From Glycomyces buryatensis (GTDB lineage: Bacteria; Actinomycetota; Actinomycetes; Mycobacteriales; Micromonosporaceae), in the NCBI RefSeq assembly GCF_004912275.1, contig NZ_STGY01000032.1:992-64991 (forward strand): a stretch of DNA of 64,000 nt. The letters run 5' to 3'. The position numbers and the translations under genes were made by a program. This document shows, piece after piece, positions 7,409 through 17,320 of this stretch. A model generated the notes under the pieces. That model searched no databases. It was given only the letters and a program-made list of their open reading frames with translations, and had not been told where the DNA came from. How positions within the stretch are numbered: position 1 is the first letter of the stretch; every line of letters begins with the position of its first letter.

Positions 7409-9346
7409 CTGCTCAGCGAGGGCGGGGGCCAAGGGCCGGCATCCCGGCCGCGACCGGCCGAGACCCGGTTCGACGATCTCCTCTCGCTGGAGAAAGCCCT
7501 GGGAGACAAGGTCATCGCCCCTCCCGGACTCGCCGGTCGAGTCGACTCGATCAAGAGCGGTCATCTCGCCATCGTGACCGCGCAGCCCCATCAAGGTCGC
7601 CGCACCGCCCTGGGATGGCTGACCCTCGAACTCGCCGCGCGGATCCGCCGAGACGAGACCGAGCCGACGCTCTCCCACCTGACGGCGACCGCCGAGACCC
7701 GGTTGCACGACCACCTGCATCTGCTGGAAGCGGGCACGATCATCGTCGTTGACACCGTCGGGGACGACGCCGCCTCCACCTCGATCCTCGGGCAGTTGAA
7801 GGACTGCCTGAACCAGCTGCGAACGAAGCAGGTCTACCTGCTGGCCGTGGTCGCCGACCGGCTGAGCGAGCATGCCGCCTCCGCCACGCCCGACGCGGTG
7901 ATCCCCCTGGAGCGTCCTTCAGAAGAGGCGGTCTTCGGCCGTTGGATCACCGACAGCCCCCACCGCGAACTCGCCTGGAAGGTCTTCCTGGATCCCTCCC
8001 TCACCGACGCCCGAAACACCGCCTGGCCCCCGCGGGTCGCCTCCCTCGCGATTCACCTCGACCGCCAGATCGGCGCCGGCGTCACCGACCCGGCGCGGCT
8101 CCTTCAGGGCGCCAAAGCCCTCCTGTTCAAACAGCCGCTGGAGCTGACCTCCCCGAAGATCGCAAAACTCGGCCCCTGGCCGAGAGCGATACTGACCGCC
8201 TCGGCGTTCCTGGAATCCGCCTCGTCGGCGGCGAAGATCGCCGCCGCGACCGCGCTGCTCGACCTCGCCGACCCCGACCACCGGCCGCCGTCCGTCATGG
8301 TCGAGTCCGGTCTCGAAGCGAAATTCAAAGACCTCAGCGAGGTCTTCGACTGCCGGAGCCTGCGATTCCGCCAGATCGGCGGCGCCAGGGCGACCCTGCG
8401 GCTCATCTGGGACGACTACCCGCGCATGCGCCCCGCGATCCGGGATTGGATCGTCCTCGTCAGCCCCGAATCCGCCCGGCTCGAAGCCGACGATTTCGAA
8501 GGCATGGCGGCCCGGGTCGCCGAACTCGCCCGAGAGACCGACTTCCCGAAACTGCTCACCGACCCCGCCCGGAAGCTGATCACCGACGACCCCGAGGAGC
8601 TGCTCAAGTTCAACGGAGCCGGACGCCTGCCGGTCGATCTGCTCCGAGCGGTGCGACTAGTTCGCCTGGCCGCCTTCGATCCCCTGATCGGCCAACCAGT
8701 GCGAAGGACCCTGGCCGATTGGGCGAACGAAAGGGACACTCCCGTCCTCCCGCTGGTGCTGCTCCATGTCTGCGGCGATGACGAATTCCTCGAACGCCAT
8801 CCGGACAGCGCGTTCGCGGTGCTCAACCGCGTCATGTCACACCAGCTGCCGTTCATACAGCAGCAGGCGAGGGCCACGATCCTCCATGCCGCCGACCGGC
8901 TCCGCCTCGACGTGGTGCTCCACGGGCTGGCGGGATGGGTCCAGTGGAACCAGGCGATACCTCACGAGCTGCACGAACTCATCGAGAAGATGCTCGAACG
9001 AGGACCCGTGCAGGAAACGCTGCGCACCCGCGACCCGTTGGTCCATCGCAAGATCCGCAGGATGGCCTGGCTGCTGTGGCGGGCCGTGCTCGTCCACGGC
9101 AACTCGACTGAAATCGCGGACATCACCGCCCGCTGGGTGGCGGCGCTGTCAAATGCGCGCACTCCGCTCTCCGGGGACCTGGCGCTGTCCATCCTGGCAG
9201 CCGACGGCGACCTCCAGCTCACCGGCAAGCTGCTGCAGTCGCTTCACCTCGTGCAACGGCGACTGAAGCTGCACGCCGAGGTCCACGCGGAGATCTCCGA
9301 TCTCATCGACCGACTCAGTGAGGAACCCATCGCATGGACAACATGA
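7301..9346 (+). CDS. STAND/NLR-like protein with decayed P-loop and N-terminal pairing motif
   Basis: 681 aa; ATG 7301 overlaps the stop of the cyclase-like gene. Residues 14-36 carry H-V-G-D-T-A-E-R-D-K-H-Q-Y plus M-T-I-F-N, matching the tail of the preceding protein. A nucleotide-binding-like region follows: I-V-T-A-Q-P-H-Q-G-R-R-T-A is in the place of Walker A, with Arg-Arg-Thr instead of Gly-Lys-Ser/Thr, and T-I-I-V-V-D-T-V-G (about 146-154) looks like Walker B. The rest is all-helical and could be a repeat scaffold. The architecture (short motif, NTPase-like core, helical C-terminus) is that of bacterial NLR-like sensors (known of STAND proteins); ATP hydrolysis is doubtful. No membrane segment. 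Confidence 0.7.
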   Translation: MTTENDSPRPQEVHVGDTAERDKHQYQAKGAMTIFNLLSEGGGQGPASRPRPAETRFDDLLSLEKALGDKVIAPPGLAGRVDSIKSGHLAIVTAQPHQGRRTALGWLTLELAARIRRDETEPTLSHLTATAETRLHDHLHLLEAGTIIVVDTVGDDAASTSILGQLKDCLNQLRTKQVYLLAVVADRLSEHAASATPDAVIPLERPSEEAVFGRWITDSPHRELAWKVFLDPSLTDARNTAWPPRVASLAIHLDRQIGAGVTDPARLLQGAKALLFKQPLELTSPKIAKLGPWPRAILTASAFLESASSAAKIAAATALLDLADPDHRPPSVMVESGLEAKFKDLSEVFDCRSLRFRQIGGARATLRLIWDDYPRMRPAIRDWIVLVSPESARLEADDFEGMAARVAELARETDFPKLLTDPARKLITDDPEELLKFNGAGRLPVDLLRAVRLVRLAAFDPLIGQPVRRTLADWANERDTPVLPLVLLHVCGDDEFLERHPDSAFAVLNRVMSHQLPFIQQQARATILHAADRLRLDVVLHGLAGWVQWNQAIPHELHELIEKMLERGPVQETLRTRDPLVHRKIRRMAWLLWRAVLVHGNSTEIADITARWVAALSNARTPLSGDLALSILAADGDLQLTGKLLQSLHLVQRRLKLHAEVHAEISDLIDRLSEEPIAWTT

Positions 9347-10149
9347 CCGAGATTCCAGCGGCCGACACCGATCTGACGCGCTGGCAGCGTTTTCGCAACG
9401 CGCTCGCCGACTGGATCAGGGTCCCCGAACATCCGAGCTACGACGAGAAGACCTGGCTCAAGATTCTGAAGGCCCCCAGCGACCGCCCCGGCCTCAAGTT
9501 CAAGATCTCGCTGTACATGACGGTGAAATACGGCGACAGCAAGATCCCCGACGACCGGGTCACGGCGCTCGCCGAAACCGCGGTCTACCGACGGTGCGTC
9601 GCCCTCAGCGAGGACCTCTCGCTGACGGACAGCGAGCAGCTGCACTTCCTGCTCAATTCCGAACTGCCCATCGAACAGCACATCCCCGGCCAGGTCGCCC
9701 GCGTCTCGGCCCGCTGCGCCGCCATCGAGGTCAACCAGGCCGAACTCTCGCTCGTCCAGGACGCCGAACGGGCGCAGATCGAACGCCACCGCGACCAACT
9801 GGAGCAGGACCGGATCGAACAGCGCATGGACTTCCTCTCCAAGGCGCTGGCGGACCCCCGCACGGCCGTCAGCTGGCGACTGGCCGAAGCACCCGGCGAA
9901 ATCGATGCGCTCAGGAAACGCACCGACGCCTTCATCGAGCTCGACGAACGACTCGAGGTCTACGCGAAGGAATCGGTGACGGCCGGTGACAGCCGCTCCT
10001 GCCTGCGACTGCTCGGCGAGTTCCTGCACCGGCATCGCGACGGCTCGGTGTGGGCCACCGCCAAGCTGCTGATCGACCTGTTCCGGAACTTCGGAGAGCC
10101 CGAGTTGGAGGCCGAGGCCAGAAAGGTACTCGGGGCGAACCCGCGGTAG
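9334..10149 (+). CDS. Hypothetical cytosolic protein with central coiled coil
   Basis: 271 aa, start ATG 9334, overlapping the end of the NLR-like gene by 13 nt; GTGAGGA at 9318-9324 supports this start over the ATG at 9343. Residues ~135-165 (Q-A-E-L-S-L-V-Q-D-A-E-R-A-Q-I-E-R and following) are a strongly charged helix likely to form a coiled coil. No membrane span, signal peptide or catalytic motif is recognised. As the third member of the coupled operon it is probably an accessory or scaffold subunit of the same system. Stops 3 nt before the convergent DUF4233 gene. Confidence 0.75.
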   Translation: MDNMTEIPAADTDLTRWQRFRNALADWIRVPEHPSYDEKTWLKILKAPSDRPGLKFKISLYMTVKYGDSKIPDDRVTALAETAVYRRCVALSEDLSLTDSEQLHFLLNSELPIEQHIPGQVARVSARCAAIEVNQAELSLVQDAERAQIERHRDQLEQDRIEQRMDFLSKALADPRTAVSWRLAEAPGEIDALRKRTDAFIELDERLEVYAKESVTAGDSRSCLRLLGEFLHRHRDGSVWATAKLLIDLFRNFGEPELEAEARKVLGANPR

Positions 10150-10152
10150 TGA

Positions 10153-10563
10153 TCAGCGCCGGGGCGGTTTCGCCAATTGGTTCCTGGTCTGCCAGCAGAA
10201 GGCCCACACGAGGGCGAAGACGATTCCGGCGGCGCCGAGGGACCAATGTATGAACCAGCAGGCGATCAGCGCAACCTGAATTACCGCTCCGGCCTTCCAG
10301 ATCCAGGGCCGGCGCGAGAAGCCGGCCAGGCCGATGCAGGCGACCGTCAGGGACAGAACCGCGATCGTCGCGGCCGTGGCGTCGTCCAGCAGGATCCGCA
10401 TCGGGATGATCGCCATGAGCAGGGCCATGGCCTCGAGGCTCAGGGCCATCGCGGCGAGGCTGCGCCCGGCCCGGTCCGGGTCCTTCAGACCCGACCGGTT
10501 CGGATCGAGCTCGGCCTGCGACTGTGCTTCCGACTGTCCTTGCGGCGGAACCGGATCATCCAC
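10153..10563 (-). CDS. DUF4233-family membrane protein
   Basis: 136 aa from GTG 10563, which overlaps the folC stop by 8 nt; the longer upstream frame is antisense noise inside folC. Four hydrophobic segments are visible: around L-S-L-E-A-M-A-L-L-M, T-I-A-V-L-S-L-T-V-A, A-V-I-Q-V-A-L-I-A and A-A-G-I-V-F-A-L-V-W. Small four-span proteins directly downstream of folC are the known DUF4233 family of actinobacteria; function unknown. The N-terminal ~40 residues are polar and Gln/Pro-rich. Last gene of the valS-folC-DUF4233 operon. Confidence 0.82.
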   Translation of the reverse strand: MDDPVPPQGQSEAQSQAELDPNRSGLKDPDRAGRSLAAMALSLEAMALLMAIIPMRILLDDATAATIAVLSLTVACIGLAGFSRRPWIWKAGAVIQVALIACWFIHWSLGAAGIVFALVWAFCWQTRNQLAKPPRR

Positions 10564-11896
10564 GGCGCACCAGGATCTTCCGGGCGTCGGCGACGGTGAA
10601 GACCGAGCCGGTGACGAGGACGCCGCCGCCCGACTCGTAGACGTCGTCGGCCTCCTCGGCCAGTTCGATGCCGCGCGCGATCGCGTCCCGCACGTGCGGC
10701 ACGACGATGACGCGCTCCTCACCGAATATCTCGCGGGCGGTCTTGGCCAGCGTCGCCGCCGGCATGGCCCGGTCCGAAGAGGACCTGGTGATGACGATTT
10801 CGTCGGCGATCGGCTCCAGGAGCTCGAGCATGTGGTCGGTCTCCTTGTCCGCCAGCATGCCCACGACGGCGACGAGCTTGCGGAAGCTGAACTCCTCGCT
10901 CACCGCCTTCGTCATGGCCTCCATGCCCGCCGGATTGTGGGCGGCGTCGAGGATGACCGTCGGGGCCGTGCGCACGACCTCCAACCGGCCGGGCGAGGTG
11001 AAGTCCGCGAAGGCCTGGCCGACGATCTCGGCGTCGAGCGCCTTCGGCTCCCCAGCGCCGAGCAGCACCTCGACCGCCGCCAGCGCCAGCGCCGCATTGT
11101 GGGCCTGGTATTCGCCGTGGAGCGGCAGGAACAGGTCCTCGTAGCGGGCGGCCCGGGTCTCGATGGTGAGCAGCTGCCCGCCGACGGCGACCTCGCGGGC
11201 GGTGACCTCGAAGCCGCGGCCCTCCGAGACGAGGTTCGCGCCGACGGTCTGGGCGCGCCGCAGCAGCGGCTCCATCGCGGAGCGCTCCTGCGCCGACGTC
11301 ACCAGGGTCGATCCCTCATGGACGATCCCGGCCTTCATGGTGGCGATCTCGGCGAGCGATTCGCCGAGCCACTTGGTGTGGTCCATCGCGATGGGGCTGA
11401 TGACGGCGACCCCGGCGTTCAGGATATTGGTCGAATCGGTCTCACCGCCGAGTCCGACCTCGATGACGCCCACGTCGATCGGGGTGTCCGCGAAGACGCC
11501 CATGGCGAGCGCGACGGTCATCTCGAAGTAGGTGAGCGTCTCGGGTCCCTCGCCGTCCACGAGGGCGGCCAGCGGCGCGATCTCGTTGTAGGCCTCCAAC
11601 ATCTTGTCGGCGGCGATGGGTTCGCCGTCGATGCAGATCCGCTCGGTGACATTGTCCAGGTGCGGCGACGTGAACATGCCGGTGCGCAGGTTGTGGCCGC
11701 GCAGCAGGCGCTCGATCATGCGGGTGGTCGAGGTCTTGCCGTTGGTGCCGGTGACGTGGACGGACAGGAAGGCGCGCTGCGGGTCGCCCATGAGGTCTAG
11801 CAGCGCCTTGATGCGGTCGAGCGTGAAGTCCCAGCGGGAGAACCCGCGGGCCTCCAGCAGCGCCTCCAGGCGGGCGAGTTCGAGGTTCCGGCTCAT
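10556..11896 (-). CDS. folC: Folylpolyglutamate synthase / dihydrofolate synthase
   Basis: 446 aa, normal family length. Mur-ligase fold: P-loop [12 protein letters not shown] (residues 46-57), the folate-binding segment M-F-T-S-P-H-L around 74-80, and the C-terminal domain with D-A-A-H-N-P-A-G characteristic of the family near residue 322. It adds glutamate to (dihydro)pteroate or folates using ATP, in the cytosol. ATG overlaps the valS stop (ATGA), so its expression follows valS; DUF4233 overlaps its end. The valS-folC order is the common actinobacterial one. Confidence 0.97.
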   Translation of the reverse strand: MSRNLELARLEALLEARGFSRWDFTLDRIKALLDLMGDPQRAFLSVHVTGTNGKTSTTRMIERLLRGHNLRTGMFTSPHLDNVTERICIDGEPIAADKMLEAYNEIAPLAALVDGEGPETLTYFEMTVALAMGVFADTPIDVGVIEVGLGGETDSTNILNAGVAVISPIAMDHTKWLGESLAEIATMKAGIVHEGSTLVTSAQERSAMEPLLRRAQTVGANLVSEGRGFEVTAREVAVGGQLLTIETRAARYEDLFLPLHGEYQAHNAALALAAVEVLLGAGEPKALDAEIVGQAFADFTSPGRLEVVRTAPTVILDAAHNPAGMEAMTKAVSEEFSFRKLVAVVGMLADKETDHMLELLEPIADEIVITRSSSDRAMPAATLAKTAREIFGEERVIVVPHVRDAIARGIELAEEADDVYESGGGVLVTGSVFTVADARKILVRRG

Positions 11897-14511
11897 GCGA
11901 GACGCTCGAGCTGTGCGGTGGCGCGGGCGATGTCGGCCTCGGCGGTGGCCTTGCGGGCGCGGATCTTCTCGACCACATTGTCCGGGGCCTTGGCCAGGAA
12001 GGCCTCGTTGCCGAGCTTGGCGGTGGTCCCGGCCAGTTCCTTCTCGGCGGCCTTGAGCGCCTTGTCGAGACGGGCGCGCTCGGCGGCCACGTCGATGGTG
12101 CCCGAGGTGTCGAGCGCGACCGAGACCTGGTCGGACACGGCCAGTTCGGCGGTCGGTGCGAAGCCCTCGGCCTCGACGTCGAGCTTCACCAGGACCCGGA
12201 TGAACCGCTCCTGGTCGGCCAGACCCGCCGCGTCCAGGCCGCCGATGCGCGCGGCCACCCGCTGGCTGGGCTTGACGCCCTGGTCCGAGCGGAAGCGGCG
12301 CACCTCGACCACCAAGTGCTGCAAGGCGTCCACGAGGCGCTCGGCCTCATCGTCGGCCCCGGCGGGAGTCGGCCACACGGCCACGGTGAGCGATTCGTTC
12401 CGCTCCTCGCCGCCGGTGAGGGTGAGCCACAGTTCCTCGGTCACGAACGGGATGACCGGGTGCAGCAGGCGCAGCAGCTGGTCGAAGACGTGGCCCAGGA
12501 CGCGGCGGGTGTCGTCCGCGGCCTGGCCGCCCTCGGCGAGCACGGGCTTGGTCAGCTCCAGGTACCAGTCGAACACGTCGTCCCACGCGAAGTGGTAGAG
12601 CGCGTCCATGGCCTTGGCGAACTCATAGGCCTCGAAGTGGGTGTCGACGGCCTCGATCGTGTGCGACAGGCGCGAGAGGATCCACCGGTCGATCAGCGAC
12701 GGCTCGGCGGGCAGTTCACCCTCCACAGTGGCGCCGCTCATCAGCGCGAACCGGGTGCCGTTCCAGAGCTTGTTGCAGAAGTTCCGGCTGATCTCGGCGA
12801 GCTCGATCGACGCGGTCGAGTCGGCGCCGGGCTGGGCGTCGCGGGCGAGCATGAACCGCAGCGCGTCCGCGCCGTACTGGTCGACCACCTCGAGCGGGTC
12901 GATGCCGTTGCCCGAGGACTTCGACATCTTCTTGCCCTCTTTATCGCGGATGAGGCCGTGCAGGAACACCTCCTTGAAGGGCGCCTTCCCCATCGCGTAG
13001 GTCCCGAACATCATCATCCGCACCACCCAGAAGAAGATGATGTCCCAGCCGGTGACCAGCGTCGCCGTCGGATAGAACTTCTCCAGGGCCGGGGTCTGCT
13101 CGGGCCAGCCGAGCGTCGAGAACGGCCACAGGCCGGAGGAGAACCACGTGTCGAGCACGTCGGGGTCCTGGGTGTAGCCCTCGGGGGCGCTCTCGCCCGG
13201 GCCCACGCAGATCTCTTCACCGTTCGGGCCGTACCAGATCGGGATGCGGTGGCCCCACCACAGCTGGCGCGAGATGCACCAGTCGAGCAGGTTGTCCACC
13301 CACGAGAAGTAGCGCTTCTCCATCTCCGGCGGGTGGATCTTCGTCTCGCCGTTGCGCACCGCGTCCCCGGCGGACTTGGCGAGGCGCTCCACCTTCACGA
13401 ACCACTGCTTGGACAGCCGCGGCTCCACCGTGGTGTCGCAGCGATCGCAGTGGCCGACGGCGTGCATGTACGGGCGCTTCTCGGCCACGATCCGGCCGCC
13501 CGCGCGCAAGGCAGCGGCGATGGCCGAACGGGCCTCGAACCGGTCCAGGCCCTGGAAGGGGCCGTGGGCGGTGATGACGCCGCGCTCGTCCATGATCAGG
13601 ATCGCCTCGAGGTCGTGGCGCTGGCCGATCGCGAAGTCGTTCGGGTCGTGCGCCGGGGTCACCTTGACCGCACCGGTGCCGAACTCGGGGTCGACGTGGG
13701 CGTCGGCGATGATCGGGATGCGCCGCCCGGTGAAGGGCACCTCCACGGTCGTGCCGAGCAGGTGGGCGTAGCGCTCGTCATCGGGGTGGACCGCCACCGC
13801 GGTGTCACCGAGCATCGTCTCCAGACGGGTCGTGGCGACCACGATCGAGTGCTCGCCCTCGCCGTAACGCATCGAGACGAGCTCGCCGGCGTCGTCCTGG
13901 TGCTCCACCTCGATGTCCGACAGCGCGGTCATGCACCGCGGGCACCAGTTGATGATGCGCTCGGCGCGGTAGATCATGCCGTCGTCGTACATGCGCTTGA
14001 ACATCGTCTGCACGGCGGAGGAGAGCCCCTCGTCGAGCGTGAAGCGCTCGCGGGACCAGTCGACGCCGTCGCCGATCTTCTTCATCTGGTTGGAGATGCG
14101 CTCGTGGTAGACGTCCTTCCACTCCCACACCTTGTCCACGAAGGCCTCGCGGCCCAGGTCGTGACGGGAGACGCCCTCCTTGTCGGCGAGCTGGCGCTCC
14201 ACCACGTTCTGGGTGGAGATGCCGGCGTGGTCGGTGCCCGGCAGGAACAGGGCCTCCTTGCCGCGCATGCGTTCGCGGCGCACCAGGGAGTCGATGATGG
14301 TGTGGTCGAGCGCGTGCCCGAGGTGGAGCTGGCCGGTCACGTTCGGCGGCGGGATCACGATGGCGTACGGATCGCGATCCGAGGAGTCCGACGCGGCGAA
14401 GCGTCCGTCGGCTACCCACTTCGCATAGCGTCGCGCCTCTACCTCTACCGGCGCGTACGTCTTCGAAAGCTGGTCTGCCAGGTCCGGATTGGTCTTCGCT
14501 GCGTCTGTCAC
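11893..14511 (-). CDS. valS: Valyl-tRNA synthetase
   Basis: 872 aa class I aminoacyl-tRNA synthetase. The HIGH signature is H-L-G-H (63-66) following P-P-P-N-V-T-G, and the KMSKS loop is [10 protein letters not shown] in the middle of the protein. The CP1 editing domain lies between them ([17 protein letters not shown] near 225-241). A C-terminal arm (about the last 70 residues, [13 protein letters not shown]) forms the typical coiled coil. It charges tRNA-Val. The gap to the upstream meaB gene is 42 nt and no T-box leader is seen. Confidence 0.98.
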   Translation of the reverse strand: MTDAAKTNPDLADQLSKTYAPVEVEARRYAKWVADGRFAASDSSDRDPYAIVIPPPNVTGQLHLGHALDHTIIDSLVRRERMRGKEALFLPGTDHAGISTQNVVERQLADKEGVSRHDLGREAFVDKVWEWKDVYHERISNQMKKIGDGVDWSRERFTLDEGLSSAVQTMFKRMYDDGMIYRAERIINWCPRCMTALSDIEVEHQDDAGELVSMRYGEGEHSIVVATTRLETMLGDTAVAVHPDDERYAHLLGTTVEVPFTGRRIPIIADAHVDPEFGTGAVKVTPAHDPNDFAIGQRHDLEAILIMDERGVITAHGPFQGLDRFEARSAIAAALRAGGRIVAEKRPYMHAVGHCDRCDTTVEPRLSKQWFVKVERLAKSAGDAVRNGETKIHPPEMEKRYFSWVDNLLDWCISRQLWWGHRIPIWYGPNGEEICVGPGESAPEGYTQDPDVLDTWFSSGLWPFSTLGWPEQTPALEKFYPTATLVTGWDIIFFWVVRMMMFGTYAMGKAPFKEVFLHGLIRDKEGKKMSKSSGNGIDPLEVVDQYGADALRFMLARDAQPGADSTASIELAEISRNFCNKLWNGTRFALMSGATVEGELPAEPSLIDRWILSRLSHTIEAVDTHFEAYEFAKAMDALYHFAWDDVFDWYLELTKPVLAEGGQAADDTRRVLGHVFDQLLRLLHPVIPFVTEELWLTLTGGEERNESLTVAVWPTPAGADDEAERLVDALQHLVVEVRRFRSDQGVKPSQRVAARIGGLDAAGLADQERFIRVLVKLDVEAEGFAPTAELAVSDQVSVALDTSGTIDVAAERARLDKALKAAEKELAGTTAKLGNEAFLAKAPDNVVEKIRARKATAEADIARATAQLERLA

Positions 14512-14553
14512 CCTCCCAGTTTAATGAGCCGCCCGAGGCGGCGTCGACGCGGT

Positions 14554-15474
14554 TTAGGCGGTGTCTCCCAGAACTCTCCGCGCCGCCTCGGCGGCGTCGG
14601 TGCGGCCGGTCGCGACGGCCTCGGCCAGGTCCTCGGGCACGGCGTAGCGCCGGACCAGGGCGGCGTCGACACGGGCGCGGATCTCGGCCGCGGCCCGCTC
14701 GCGGCGCTTGACCGCGAGCCGGTCGTCCCCGTCGAGGTGGTCGCGGTGCTTCGCGATGGCGGCCACCAGTTCGTCCACGCCGCCGCCCTCCTGCGCGACG
14801 GTCTTGACGACCGGCTGTCGCCACTCCCTCGGTTCTCGCTTGACCAGCGACATCATCGCCTTGAGGTCGCGCACGACCGCGTCGGCGCCGGGCCGGTCGG
14901 CCTTGTTGACGACGTAGACGTCGGCGATCTCGACCACGCCGGCCTTGACCGCCTGGATGCCGTCGCCCATGCCGGGGGCCAGCAGCAGCAGCGTCGTGTC
15001 GGCGAGCGCGGCGATCTCGACCTCCGCCTGTCCCACCCCGACGGTCTCGACGATGACGACGTCGAAGCCGAGCCCTTCGAGCAGCCGCACCCCCGCGCTG
15101 GTGGTGGCGGCGAGCCCGCCGAGGTGGCCGCGGGTGGCGACCGAGCGGATGTAGACGCCCTCGTCCAGGGCGTGGTCGGCCATGCGGACCCGGTCGCCGA
15201 GGATCGCCCCGCCCGAGAACGGGCTGGAGGGGTCGACGGCGAGGACGGCCACGCGCAGGCCGGCCTCGCGCCAGGCGCCGATGAGCGCGGACACCAGGGT
15301 CGACTTGCCGACTCCGGGTGAGCCGGTGACGCCCACGACGCGGGCGTCACCGCCGGCGGTGAGCGCGGCGACCTCGGCCGCATCGCCGGTCTGGTTCTCC
15401 ACGGCGGTCAGGAGCCGGGCGGTGGCCCGCCGGTCGCCCCTGCGGGCCAGGGCAACGGTTTCCTCGACGCTCAT
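14554..15474 (-). CDS. meaB: Methylmalonyl-CoA mutase-associated GTPase MeaB
   Basis: 306 aa from ATG 15474, which overlaps the thiolase stop by one base (TGATG); the open frame upstream is antisense-of-thiolase noise. G3E-family GTPase: Walker A G-S-P-G-V-G-K-S-T (51-59), V-D-P-S-S-P-F-S-G-G (about 85-94), switch region V-E-T-V-G-V-G-Q-A-E and base-recognition N-K-A-D. It protects and reloads the adenosylcobalamin of methylmalonyl-CoA mutase. The mutase genes are not in this window; mce is 1.2 kb away on the other strand. Confidence 0.96.
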   Translation of the reverse strand: MSVEETVALARRGDRRATARLLTAVENQTGDAAEVAALTAGGDARVVGVTGSPGVGKSTLVSALIGAWREAGLRVAVLAVDPSSPFSGGAILGDRVRMADHALDEGVYIRSVATRGHLGGLAATTSAGVRLLEGLGFDVVIVETVGVGQAEVEIAALADTTLLLLAPGMGDGIQAVKAGVVEIADVYVVNKADRPGADAVVRDLKAMMSLVKREPREWRQPVVKTVAQEGGGVDELVAAIAKHRDHLDGDDRLAVKRRERAAAEIRARVDAALVRRYAVPEDLAEAVATGRTDAAEAARRVLGDTA

Positions 15475-16655
15475 CAAGCTCCCTTGAGGCCGTTCGCCGC
15501 CGCCCCGCGGAGCACGATCGCGTCGCCCTGACCGCCGCCGCCGCACAGTCCGGCCGCGCCGAGCTGACCGGGGCCGAGCTGGCGGGCCAGGGTCTGGACC
15601 AGGCGGGCGCCCGAGGCCCCGAGCGGGTGGCCCAGGGCGATCGCGCCGCCGTCGGGGTTGACGCGTTCGAGGTCGACGCCGAGCGTCTCGGCCGAGGCCA
15701 TCGCGACGGCGGCGAAGGCCTCGTTCATCTCGACCACGTCGAGCTGCGCCGCGTCGACTCCGGCCTGGGCCAGCGCCGCTCGAATCGCGTTCGCGGGCTG
15801 GTCGAGCAGGGAGTTGTCGGGTCCGGCGACGGTGCCGTAGCCGAGGATCTCGGCCATATAGGACCAGCCGTTGGCCTCGGCGACGGATTTGCGGGTCAGC
15901 ACCAGGGCGACGGCACCGTCGGAGATCTGCGAGGCGTTGGCGGCGGTGATGGTGCCGGAGTCGATGAACGCCGGGCGCAGCTGCGCGAGCTTCTCGGGGC
16001 TCGTCTCGGGCCGGACCCCTTCGTCGGCGTCGATGAGGCCGCGGCGGGTCTCGACGGGCGTGATCTCCTCGCCGAGCCGGTCGGCGGCCTTGGCGGCGCG
16101 CTGGTGGCTGGTGGCGGCGAACGCGTCCTGCTCTTCGCGGGTGATGCCGCGGCCGGAGAGGTGGCGTTCGGTGGACTCGCCCATGGAGATGCCGTCGTAG
16201 GCGTCGGTGAGGCCGTCGTGGGCGAGGTGGTCGAGCAGGACCGCGTCGCCGTATTTGAAGCCGCGCCGCGAGCCGGGCAGCAGGTGCGGGGCGCGGCTCA
16301 TCGATTCCATGCCCCCGGCGACGATGACGTCGGCGGCGCCGCCCCGCAGCAGCTGGTCGGCCAGCCCGACCGCGGTCATGCCGGAGAGGCAGACCTTGTT
16401 GACCGACAGGGAGGGCACGCGCATCGGCACGCCGCCGGCGACGGCGGCCTGGCGGGCCGGGTTCTGCCCGCATCCGGCGGGCAGGACGTGTCCCAGGATC
16501 ACCTGGTCGACGAGTTCGGGCGACGCTGAGGCGCGTTCGAGTGCGGCGCTGATCGCGGTCCCGGCCAGGTCGGTGGCGGGGATGTCGGCCAGCGCCCCGT
16601 TGAAGCGCCCGATCGGGGTGCGGGCGGCGGCGAGGATGACGGTGCTGTCGTACAT
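15474..16655 (-). CDS. Acetyl-CoA C-acetyltransferase (thiolase)
   Basis: 393 aa from ATG 16655 with GGAGG 7 nt upstream. Thiolase II layout: A-A-R-T-P-I-G-R-F at 10-18, nucleophilic Cys89 in N-K-V-C-L-S-G-M, G-G-M-E-S-M-S near 108, N-E-A-F-A then G-H-P-L-G-A-S-G-A-R with the active-site His, and the second catalytic Cys in G-L-C-G-G-G-G-Q-G. It condenses or cleaves acetoacetyl-CoA (or longer 3-ketoacyl-CoA). Coupled to meaB downstream. Shares a 33-bp divergent promoter region with mce. Confidence 0.95.
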   Translation of the reverse strand: MYDSTVILAAARTPIGRFNGALADIPATDLAGTAISAALERASASPELVDQVILGHVLPAGCGQNPARQAAVAGGVPMRVPSLSVNKVCLSGMTAVGLADQLLRGGAADVIVAGGMESMSRAPHLLPGSRRGFKYGDAVLLDHLAHDGLTDAYDGISMGESTERHLSGRGITREEQDAFAATSHQRAAKAADRLGEEITPVETRRGLIDADEGVRPETSPEKLAQLRPAFIDSGTITAANASQISDGAVALVLTRKSVAEANGWSYMAEILGYGTVAGPDNSLLDQPANAIRAALAQAGVDAAQLDVVEMNEAFAAVAMASAETLGVDLERVNPDGGAIALGHPLGASGARLVQTLARQLGPGQLGAAGLCGGGGQGDAIVLRGAAANGLKGA

Positions 16656-16688
16656 GGCGGACCTCCGTTGGTCTATACCCTCGATCGT

Positions 16689-17117
16689 ATGACGTTTGCG
16701 AATGGGATCGGCTTGCGGCGCATCGACCACGTCGGGGTGGCGGTGCCGGATCTGGACGAGGCCCTGGATTGGTACGTGGGGACGCTCGGCGGCGAGGCCG
16801 TGCACCGGGAGGTCAACGAGGACCAGGGCGTCGAGGAGGTCATGGTGTCCTGGCCCGACGGCGGCGCCCAGGTGCAGCTGCTGGCGCCGTTGCATGAGGA
16901 CTCGGCGATCGCCAAGTTCTTGGACCGCAAGGGACCCGGCCTTCAGCAGCTGGCTTTCACCGTGGAGGATGTGGACGCGGCGTCCGCCGCGCTGCGGGAG
17001 CGGGGCGCGACGCTGCTTTACGAGGAGGCCCGGATCGGGACCGCCGGAAGCCGAATCAATTTCGTCCATCCGAGGGATGCGGGGGGCGTATTGGTCGAGC
17101 TCGTGGAGCCCGCGTAG
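16689..17117 (+). CDS. mce: Methylmalonyl-CoA epimerase
   Basis: 142 aa from ATG 16689; no ribosome site precedes it, and TATACC at 16674-16679 places a likely transcription start at or next to the ATG, so the mRNA may be leaderless. VOC fold: metal ligand His14 in I-D-H-V-G-V-A and Glu137 in V-L-V-E-L-V-E. The usual second-half G-H-H-x-A motif reads G-L-Q-Q-L-A-F, so Gln stands where many homologues have His; a mycobacterial-type variant is plausible. It interconverts (R)- and (S)-methylmalonyl-CoA, fitting meaB nearby. Confidence 0.92.
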   Translation: MTFANGIGLRRIDHVGVAVPDLDEALDWYVGTLGGEAVHREVNEDQGVEEVMVSWPDGGAQVQLLAPLHEDSAIAKFLDRKGPGLQQLAFTVEDVDAASAALRERGATLLYEEARIGTAGSRINFVHPRDAGGVLVELVEPA

Positions 17118-17320
17118 GACGTTCCGCCCACCGTCGCCCTGTCGGATTTCCGACGCCGCTAGTCCGTCACCGGATTGATCGAAACTCGTTACAAGAGTCG
17201 ACTTCTGTACTGGTTCAAGGATTTCGACCCGTTTCGGGACTGCTGTTGCTGGTGATCAGACCTCCACAAACCCCTGACCTTGCTGTCGACATCCGGGTGT
17301 GCATCTGCAAGTATTGGTCC

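Noticed and set aside
14512-14553. T-box or other leader before valS
   Set aside because: Only 42 nt separate meaB and valS, too short for a T-box, and no such motif is seen.
12316-15321. 1001-codon plus-strand frame opposite valS and meaB
   Set aside because: Antisense shadow in high-GC DNA; composition His/Val/Gly/Arg-rich with no domain, while valS and meaB on the minus strand are certain.
14554-16473. 639-codon frame spanning meaB and most of the thiolase gene
   Set aside because: Only the part from ATG 15474 is MeaB; the rest is the wrong frame of the thiolase gene on the same strand, rich in Arg/Pro as expected for high-GC shadow frames.
16689-17117. Loss of function of mce through G-L-Q-Q-L replacing H-H
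   Set aside because: The replacement is compatible with variants in other actinobacteria as far as I recall, and Gln can bind metal; length and other ligands are normal.
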